Below are positions 55,740-64,000 of a stretch of DNA of 64,000 nt, in pieces (the stretch's first letter is position 1; every line of letters begins with the position of its first letter). The DNA is from Turritopsis dohrnii. Taxonomy: Eukaryota; Cnidaria; Hydrozoa; Anthoathecata; Oceaniidae. The stretch is from positions 310,001-374,000 of the forward strand of contig BQMF02000265.1 in NCBI GenBank assembly GCA_027922465.2. The letters run 5' to 3'. The translations under genes and the position numbers were made by a program. The notes beneath the pieces are model-generated. The model made no database searches, had not been told where the DNA came from, and was given only the letters and a program-made list of their open reading frames with translations.

Positions 55740-57563
55740 TGTTGTATGCTAGCATGATTATTCTTTGAATCCTTTAGATTATAAACTTTGATGTTTCATT
55801 GCATTATAATCTTTTCCTGCAACTTTTTGGTATTGAATTATTTCTTCCTATAATATTATTTTTTTTATTGTTTCCTTATTTTTCCAAAATGTCAAGTGTG
55901 AAAAGTCAATGAATTTCTTCCATTATCACGATGAAAAGTGTTTTTCTTTTGTTTTTACTGCTAGAAGGGTGTGAGTTTTTTCTACATATGCTTTCCTTCT
56001 CATGAGCTTTTATACTTACTTGATGTTTTAGAAAGCCTCACAATAACGCTATGTGTTTTTACCACCATATTCAATATCCTTGTGTGTCTTTTATTGTGAT
56101 TTTAATGCGATTAAAATGATGAAGTTGCTGTTGCAATTTTATTTACGTAATTTTCAGAGCTAGAAAAGTGGGTGAAAGCTTAGCTTCTAGAAAGAAACAG
56201 CCATGGTTTTACACCCATCTTTACACCCATCTGTTTTACACCCATCTGAATTAAGGGTGGAAGATGAAAATATGTATAAAAACTATTTACAAATGTCACC
56301 AGAAAAAAAGTTTAATGAACTTTTGATATGTCAGAACAAAGGAATTTACTCAAATGCAAGATGAACAACCACACAGTTTTTGTGAATTTCTTAGATTTAT
56401 ACAGATACTACAAAGACAATTTTCTCAATGAAAGTTTAACTTAGAAACTTTCCCCTCGCAGTTATAATGTTTATTAGTTCAATCCACTCTAATCTGCTTT
56501 TCTCATATAAAAAACATCTTTCATCGCTCACTTACACCATATAGACTTCTAATAGTTGATTGGTTAAAACCCATGTGTGATAACACAGACGGTTGATTAT
56601 GTTGACTTTTTGTGTCAAGAAAAGTTCAAAATCCATTATGTGATTTTCCACATGTGATGTCACAGGTGGGATGTCTCAAAATGCCTCACTGATTTTCATA
56701 AAGCATATGTAAACAAATTCCATTTTTTATGAAAGGTTGCACGATTGTTTGTTGTTTATTTTAATGCTGCTGTTTATTGTATTGATCTTTTTGTTTGTTT
56801 TTTTATAGTTTTATATTGAAATGATTACTTAATATTTTAATTTCCAATTCAACCTTTTTTTGCGGAAACATCCTAACTGGCATTTATTTTTGCAAATTAC
56901 AGTATTGATAATGATTTGTGTAAATATAAAAAAAAAAAGATTCTGGCATCACAGACTATTAAGACCCTTGATTATATAACAAGAACCTTTACCAAGTTTT
57001 TTCATCAGGTTACATTTGCTTTTCCAGTTTATTTTCACATTGTTATATACATTTTATGATGATATAAAAATTTATGTAAGGAAGCATTTTAGTTGATGAA
57101 ATTATTCCTGTCAATTATTATACGTTATAATATCCATATTTATCCATTATTTTTTCATTTTGCTTTGCTAAGTCTAATATTATTATAGATACAGTAAGGC
57201 CCACAGTGTTTCTACATGTGAAGTCAGGAAAAACCCAAACCAATTCGTTTCTAAAGATTCTCAATAACATTTCGGAAGGGATTTATCATAAAGTTCTTGA
57301 TTCTTTCAGGAAATCCAGCTATATGAGCTTTCCTAATAGAAATTGACAATACGACAATTATAACAAGTATATATATATATGTGTGTTTATAATCTTTTTG
57401 ATGCATAATTGTTTTAAAAAGCATGCTTTCATTTTATTGTACTTTGATCTTTTTCTGCTGGTGATAATATCCGTTTCCTTTGGAAGTGTTTAAGTAAATT
57501 GATTTTGTTAATCTTTACTTCTCATCTCTATTTCAACCAATATTTTTTTGTCTAATACTGTAG
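55740..57563. other. Intergenic region between the sulfotransferase and DUF389 genes
   Basis: AT-rich; should include the sulfotransferase 3' UTR and DUF389 5' region. A minor coding-like stretch lies at 57189-57345 after 'attattatag' (D-T-V-R-P-T-V-F start, open to a TGA). It could be an alternative or upstream DUF389 exon, but no donor of the right phase was found. Confidence 0.4.
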
Positions 57564-57588
57564 TAACTTAAATGACAACAAAACGTAC

Positions 57589-60500
57589 ATGGCAAAGGTT
57601 TTATTTTTGATTTACATACCATTTGACGAAAGAGAGAAAGATGGAAGAAAAATATCTGCTGGTGGAAAAAAGGATGCAGAATCTATAACTATAGACAAGC
57701 AGGTTAAAGAAAATGTTGTGACTGAAGAGAATGTCAAAACGTCAGGTTATTCCGTTTATCTCAATTGTGTCTTGTAGTTGTAATGAAAACAACTTAAACA
57801 TTGCTAAAACAAACTAAAGCAGTGCTGAGTAAGGAGACTGGAAATGAAGTTTGTATTGCTTAACAAGTCTTTGTTTTCATTCAGGACCTGAAACCGAAGA
57901 AAGTAACCCGAATTTGATCTCAGTTTCTGACTATAATGAGCAAATCAAAGAAACATCACCACAAGAAACTGATAAAATTGAAAAGCCAGAAGTTAAACAG
58001 AAAGTGCCCAAAAAGCTACTTAATAGATATATTTCATACAACATCGTTGAGGTAGGATATTATCCGTTTTACAATGAGTAAATTTCATAGTCATCTGTGC
58101 TTAATTATCTTACAATCCAAACATTAGTTGAAGCAATTGAATTTTCCTTTCAAATTACTTTTTCATCAGATTCCTTTTTATCTCTGTCAGTTACTCTATT
58201 AAAAATGTATACTTCAAAAAACTTTTCTGCCAGTTTCATCATTCTTAATGTTTTTTTAGGTGGTTGTTTCGATTTTGAGTCGAAACAACATCTTGGAAGC
58301 GTCGTCATGGCAAAGCACTGAAGATGAAAAGTATTGGCAGGTAAGCGAATCTTTTCTATACTAAAGCAATTTGTAATCATCTTCAGGGGTCCTGAAAAGT
58401 AAATGGTGTTACAGGAAATTTGGCGCAGGAAAAACTGTAAAAGATGCCATTATCATGGTTAAAAGTTCCCATGTTTAAGTCACAACTTCTTGTTACAGAT
58501 AAGTGTCTTCTTACAGAAACTCTTATACACATTTTTTTTCTTAACTATCTATTCATTACAGCCTTACGCCTTCAATTTCCCTTCTAATGGCATATTATTT
58601 CACAAAAGTAAAGTAGATTGCATTTTCATTTTTTCATTTCATTTCAGTTAACTTCATGTTCATCCTATCTGAATCGTTATAATTGATGACATTTAGACAT
58701 GTTATAATGTCCTTGTTTCATGCACTAACTGTTGTCTGGAAGTTCTCTTATTTGTATCTCGAGGAACAACAATCCATCCCTTAGTATAAAATCTCCTACA
58801 GAAAGTATGAAAAAATATCGAAACTAAAACTTACACATTTGATCTAAAGTGGTTTTTTTTTTTCACCAATTGTGTTTCAGTATTTGCATCAGGCTAAGTT
58901 GTATAGTTTATACTTCAAACTTGAGAACCTCACTTTGTTGTTTTAATTATCAATCAATAATTTTTTCATTAAGATTATGTTTCCATTGGACTCAAAACAA
59001 TCTGACCATATCTTGAATCAATTATTAACAGCTGGTATTGGAAACAATAACTACTCCTCTATTAGGTAAGTACCATCAAGTTAGGTAAAGTTTCGATCTA
59101 AACTTTGTTACCATCTTACAACTTTATGATTTTCTTCCCCAGTGTTATTCCTGTAGCTGTCAATTTCCCTGCAATGCTTCAAGATCAACTTGACGAGGAA
59201 AAGTAAGGAAGTTTTCCTTGCAAAATTATCTTGCGAGTGTCTTTGATAATTTATAATATTTTTGGAACTAAGCCATATCAGTTTACTTATATAAGTAAAA
59301 ATTTTGTCTTTTGTTAATGTAAACTAGACATTGCAGTGCTTTCCTAACACCATGATCACTAGTAAATACTTATGTACGAATCTTTTTGTGCAACATGTGT
59401 ATATAATTTTACACAATTAAATGACAATTAAACAATCTCCAGGGGATATGATGCTACATTTAAGTTTAAGTCTGAGATGTTTTAAATCGAAAATGTTTTT
59501 CCATCATTAATACACTTGGGTACAGGTCACGCACTTATTCAACTGTGAAACCTTCACATAAGAAGACGTGTAATATTAAAATAATGAGATAGCAGATTGT
59601 GATTTTATTTCTAATAAACATTTTTTTATCTTGTTTCTTGTTTTTTCAATTTAGCGTGGAAAAAAACCATAAAAAGGACCAATTTTTTGAATCGATCAAA
59701 TCTCGATTAACGGTCGCTCAGGTGAGGAAAAAAGTTATGTATGATTTCTTTTGTTTTTTCATAAGTAAAGAAAAAGAAATACATATTTTTGGTAAACAAC
59801 TTCCATAAATAGGCCAGGTCTTTTATCTGTTCCCACACCTAAAAATCTGAACCTAAAAATACTAACCAAGTAAGTTTTTTCTAAAATTAAAGTTTTACGA
59901 ACTCATGAAATACCAAGAAAAAGTTTATAATGTCCAGACATGAGGATGGAACTTTAGATGGTACTTTGTTCTGGAGGGCCATCTTTTTTTATGTTTTTAG
60001 GAGCCTAATTAATAAGTATGGATGAGAAGGGTATCAGTCACTTCTTATCCTAATATTTATCCTATTTAGCCTCTGATGATATTTCTTTTTTGTTTCACTT
60101 AAATTTAGATACCTTGTAAGCAACAGTGAGTGTCAGTACCTTCAAAAATTGATCAACACTTTCTTCACCCCTTTTTTCAACAATGACTAATTGTTATTGA
60201 AATTTATAAAATTCACAGTATATGACTTTTTTTTATATGCAATACGCAGAACAAAAGTAAAAATTATGGCATTGCAATGTCAGAACCTTTGGGGTTAGGT
60301 TTTTCTAATGTTTATTTCCGGTGTGTTTGTTACTTTAGGTTATAGATGTTGTGCGTTCAGGTACACGTTTGACTTTTGATTACATAATGCTGATAATTAT
60401 GGCGAGGTAACCTCTTCCAGTGGTCATAACAGTTGCTCATTTATTATCATGTATAAATTCAATGTAGTTAGACGGTTATTTTAATCTTTCATCGATGTGT

Positions 60501-63500
60501 TCATCAACATGATTGAACTTGTACTTTTTTAGTTTGATTGCTGCTGTTGGGTTGATAGAAAACAGCTCGGTGCTGTTAGTTGCAAGTATGCTTGTTTCTC
60601 CACTCATGGTATATGCAGTTTCCAATTAATGGTTTTCTTCTTAAACTATGTCCAATTTCCTCTTGAAATGGCTTTGATACGTCATCACTAGCTTTTACTG
60701 ATACTGTTGTGATTGTAGGGCCCTATCCTTGGAGGTACGTTTGGTATTGTACTTCGATATAAAACATTATGGAAACCTGGTATTGTTCATGAACTGTTTG
60801 GTCTCGGCATATGCTTATTAGTAGGTAAGTACTGCAAAGAATTATTTTTTCCGTGTAAATAAATAAAAGACCAGGACTGCAATTGCCAATTGTCTTTGCT
60901 TTCAAGAGGAAACAAAAAGGAAAAATGTTTACTAATTAACTTTAAATTTATTCACGAGTTGTTGCTGCTCTGATAGGTTTGATTTTTGGGTTGTTTTGTG
61001 GATTTGCTATTCCCGATTGGAGTAAAGTCACTAATGAGATGGCTTCCAGGTTTAACGATTTTAATGTTGTTATTATTATGTTCGAATGGTTAATCTGTAA
61101 CACATTACCTGAAAGAGGTTAAACATAGTGAGTGCGGATATCAATCTGGATTTTCATGTACTTAGAAGAAAAAAAATCTGAATTATCTTTTTGTGTGTAT
61201 AAAAACTTTTGACTTGGCTTTTAGAGGAACTGCTCGCAGTTTGCTGATTGGAGTTGTTGTTGCAATACCTTCTGGTGCTGGTGTAGCTTTATCAATCCTT
61301 GGTGGAAATACTGGATCGTTAGTTGGAGTGGCCATATCTGCTTCATTATTGCCACCAGCAGTCAATGCTGTATGTATCTTTTTGGACCTAGTCAATCATA
61401 GGCATATTTAGGGTCAGTCAAAAAAAGTGCAACATTGTGATGTTTCTTTTCAGTTTTATGTATCGGTTAGGTTACTTGCACGCTTTCCTTTTTCTGCTTT
61501 AAATGACTAAACTCTCCTCCACAAATTTTGACTGAGCTCTAACTACGCCTCTGTCAATCGTGAGAAGTCTGATCAAAAGTCACGAACATAAATGTGAAGG
61601 TATGAACAACTACACTACCACTTGCACTTGTTGTTTCTTTAAAGGGTATATGTTGGGCATATGCTTTAATCTCAACCACTGGACAGAAATTCACTGATGG
61701 TCAGAAAAACTACTCTGCGTCTGATCTAGCCGAAATTGGTGGACTCAGCATGACGTTAACAGCTTGTGAACTATCTTGATTATCTTCGTGATGGGTGTAC
61801 TTGTCTTGAAGGTTAGTTAGATGGAATATTGAATTTTGAAATGAATTGCAACAAGTATGTCTCTGGTCTTATAAATACTTTGTTTATCGTGAAGCTTTTG
61901 TTATGATCCTTTGTTATGATCCTTTATTATGATCCTTTATTATGATCCTTTCAGAAATAACTATGTTGAAAACATCAAACAAAACTGGAGAACTAAAACA
62001 GATGATTTTGTTTTAGTTGAAAGAGGTTGCACCACATACTGGTACTGCTATTACAAAGACGTTTTGGAAGAAAGACTTGAAAACAACCAGAGATTATTTA
62101 TCTGGACACGCCATGGGTATAACAGACAAACCGATCGGTGATACAGTCATCGAGGAGTTAAGTGTAAGTCCAGCAATGCAAATAAAGGGCATAAAGAAAT
62201 CATGGCTTTTCACTGAATGAAGGCTTTACCAATTTTATCAACGTTTTGTAGTCAAATGTCTTTGTAGCAGTAGTTCCTCAGAAGAGTTTTCGCTAAGGTG
62301 TTCGTTAGTATACGGATGTTTCTAAAACAAACGCAAATTCAACAGTATCGAGCATTTTAACCTTTATTTCTTCAAGAGCGTGTGAACGCGGGTTTTGCCG
62401 TTTGAGTATTTCACATACTCCTTTTAAGAATTTACCGACCCGTCTATAAACATCAGAGAAAACTCTCCATATTTTGTGCACTGTGAAGATGACGTCCCTT
62501 CCTACCAATTCAATAACATCAACATTTTGCTGGTTTGAAATGTTTTTTTGCTGGAGATTGCCATCAATAATTTACAGTGAAAACGAAAATATGAGAAGTA
62601 AATCTCAAGGCTACCACAGCCTATCGAAATACTGTCTGCTCGCTTAGAGACCTAATAGTGAGAGTTATGGAGAGTTATAATGAGGGTGTCGTTTCTGCTA
62701 CACCACTCTGTATATTATATTGTTGTCTTTATTGTTCATCATTTTATTTAGAAAATTCATGATATTGACTTGTCTAACAGAGACACGATTAAGAAGTCTG
62801 TTCAAGGAAGTAGGCTTGCAAATGAACTGACCAAAGTATTGAGTGCCATGCGGACGGATCCAACATACACCGCTGTCAATTCGAATTTGCCTTCCAGAGC
62901 TGAGGTATGGTAGTAAGATAATGATATCCGAGCAGTCAACTTTAGACAACTTGACCATGCTGTTTCTAATGTGGACGTTGAACTTTAAAAATCTTTTTGA
63001 TCGGTGTCATTATACAACTGTCCGTTCAATTGCATTCTCTTAGCAACGTTTTATGGGTTAGTGTGACCAAGTTTCGCCTCGTTCCTATGCTACTTCTTTT
63101 GTTGCTTTACTTATTTGATAACCTACTCAGCTACTTTGTGCTTATTCCATAACCTACTTAACTACTTTGTGCTTATTTCATAACCTACTCAGCTACTTTG
63201 TGCTTATTTGATAGCCTACTCGGCTACTTTATACTATTTCCATTTTACAATGATATAACTAAAAGAATTTAACATCTTGTGCCGGTTTCTTCAAAAGTTC
63301 TTGTAATGGTGTTACCAATCCCTTTCACTACACAGAACTTTATTACCAATCCCTTTTCACTATTATATGGAACTTTGTTGAACCGTAGGAACTGGACATG
63401 AAGTTGCTCATGGAAAAGCTCCAACCCGAACCCGAATTGAATCGGTTTCAAATTAGGAAGGCGTACAACTTAGAAGCCACGACGTTTCATTCTAATTCGA

Positions 63501-63845
63501 GGTACGTATACTTCAGTCGTCTCTGCTGGTTTGTCTTTATCACTACTAGAGTTTTTCCTCAAACTTTGTGATTTTGGTCTGAGATAAGCGAGCGAAATAC
63601 CGCTTAATACCTTGTTTGTTTGTTTTAACCGATAATAAGGTAGCCGTAAACATAGCATGTGAAAATGGAGTTTCTCCTTTGTACGTAGGTTTACGATCAA
63701 CAAATTAGACGAAGAAGATGAAGGGATGGCTACTACATCTGAAGCCATTCCATTGATGATTACAAACTCCACTACATTGCATGATCGGAAAAGATCGAAA
63801 ATATCTATCCAATCGAATTTGTTACCACCAGACGATATTGTTTAA
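57589..63845 (+). CDS. DUF389 multi-pass membrane protein, 16+ coding exons
   Basis: Exons (all GT-AG): 57564-57745, 57885-58051, 58260-58340, 58974-59065, 59143-59202, 59655-59721, 60339-60406, 60533-60608, 60719-60824, 60977-61049, 61225-61369, 61645-61811, 62017-62163, 62752-62904, 63389-63501, 63689-63845. The ATG at 57589 would give about 608 aa if exon 61645-61811 kept frame. Order: acidic/lysine-rich amino end; soluble domain (58260-59721) of the kind preceding DUF389; then a hydrophobic core with LIAAVGLIENSS, SPLMGPILGG, a GLG-rich helix, RGTARSLLIG, and GVAISASLLPPAVNAG. These match the bacterial DUF389/TIGR00341 pattern A-L-G-L, G-A-M-x-x-x-P-L-M-G-P, and V-G-V-A-I-A-x-x-L-x-P-P. 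A cytosolic-type tail ends with an acidic, Ser/Thr-rich segment. Function is unknown; transport is only a guess from the helices. Exon 61645-61811 is 2 nt too long and frameshifts, so this copy may be damaged or misassembled. Confidence 0.9.
61645..61811 (+). other. Frame-disrupted DUF389 exon
   Basis: The exon enters in phase 0 and reads a good transmembrane-flanking peptide (GICWAYALIS) up to SMTLTA. It then hits TGA at about 61778. From about 61770 the frame two bases on reads ILIIFVMGVLVLK, an obvious membrane helix, and ends at AAG before the GTTAGT donor. The length is 167 nt; the next exon needs phase 0, which 165 nt would give. The excess of 2 nt lies in about 61763-61774. Confidence 0.85.
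61900..61951 (+). repeat. 13-bp minisatellite, 4 copies, in a DUF389 intron
   Basis: 'ttatgatccttt' units start at 61901, 61914, 61927 and 61940, 13 bp apart. The last ends in 'cctttcag', a possible cryptic acceptor 66 bp before the real exon at 62017. Confidence 0.85.
62305..62508 (-). other. Coding-like antisense frame in a DUF389 intron
   Basis: This 67-codon minus-strand frame sits in a locally GC-richer part of the intron and encodes a basic peptide (FTVHKIWRVFSDVYRRVGKF). No family is recognised. It may be a remnant of an inserted element or chance. Confidence 0.2.
63112..63235 (+). repeat. 31-bp minisatellite, 4 copies, in the penultimate DUF389 introns
   Basis: 'acctactcagctactttgtg' units start at about 63121, 63152, 63183 and 63214 with a constant 31-bp period. 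The last copy is the most diverged. It lies between the exons at 62904 and 63389. Confidence 0.9.
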
Positions 63846-64000
63846 GTCATTATAACACACTATAGCATATGCTATTATTTGTAATAGCTATTCGAATCAT
63901 AGTACTTATATAACATTTGCATGTCGAGATCTAATCTATATAAAATAGGTCCGTAAACATTTCCTTTTCTTGTGATTTTGTAATTTTGTAATAGTTAGGA
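63846..64000. other. 3' flank of the DUF389 gene
   Basis: Presumed 3' UTR. No canonical AATAAA is seen before the window ends, so the polyadenylation site is probably outside or non-canonical. Confidence 0.4.

Noticed and set aside
57189..57345. Additional upstream DUF389 exon
   Set aside because: The acceptor and peptide are attractive, but no GT donor gives the phase needed by the exon at 57564, so it was left out of the gene model and only mentioned.
61183..61395. Minus-strand 70-codon frame
   Set aside because: It is the antisense shadow of a DUF389 exon whose + strand reading matches a known family.
57589..63845. Bacterial contamination as the source of DUF389 sequence
   Set aside because: Fifteen GT-AG introns with consistent phases make it a nuclear gene.

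Overview
The window is AT-rich animal nuclear DNA. It has spliced genes with GT-AG introns, a metazoan heparan-sulfate sulfotransferase, tRNA-derived SINEs, Ty3/gypsy elements, LINE, pogo and hAT remnants, and dense small inverted-repeat transposons. The repeat style (TTAA- and TA-flanked MITEs, 'taagcgcccgggcg' elements) fits a cnidarian or another non-bilaterian or marine invertebrate. I cannot fix the species from sequence alone, and cnidarian is only a leaning.

Layout. 1-10.8 kb is gene-poor, with a 1 kb GCCCC-terminal-inverted-repeat element, a TTAA MITE, a tRNA-SINE, dispersed repeats and two weak candidate exons. 10.8-12.8 kb is a fold-back element with a 172-bp GACGTC-rich tandem array in its loop and another TTAA MITE in one arm. 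13-21.7 kb holds repeat family F, TA-flanked MITEs, a LINE 3' end and a mobile repeat that carries a dimeric 258-bp array. 23-32 kb has a deleted pogo/Tigger-like element and a rearranged gypsy element whose RT-RNase H piece is displaced and tandemly repeated (648-bp period). 35-36 kb has a hAT-like remnant. 37.1-40.5 kb is a long-TIR element with a broken FEN/XPG-like nuclease reading frame. 41.2-45.2 kb is a nest of four transposons, each with a readable target-site duplication. 48-51 kb is a second degraded gypsy element, and 51.5-53 kb a pogo-like remnant interrupted by a SINE.

Two host genes are convincing, both on the + strand at the right end. One is a heparan sulfate 3-O-sulfotransferase (main coding exon 54.5-55.7 kb; its 5' end probably lies on an upstream exon). 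The other is a DUF389 membrane-protein gene of at least 16 coding exons (57.6-63.8 kb). All of its exon phases agree except for one exon that is 2 nt too long and frameshifted. No functional link between the two genes is visible.

The most interesting structure is a transposon family with three copies in 5 kb. It has a gapless 37-column end, 4-bp AT-only target duplications and a subterminal decamer that changes by two bases between subfamilies (TTA-AC-GATAA, TTA-GC-GATAA, TTA-CT-GATAA).
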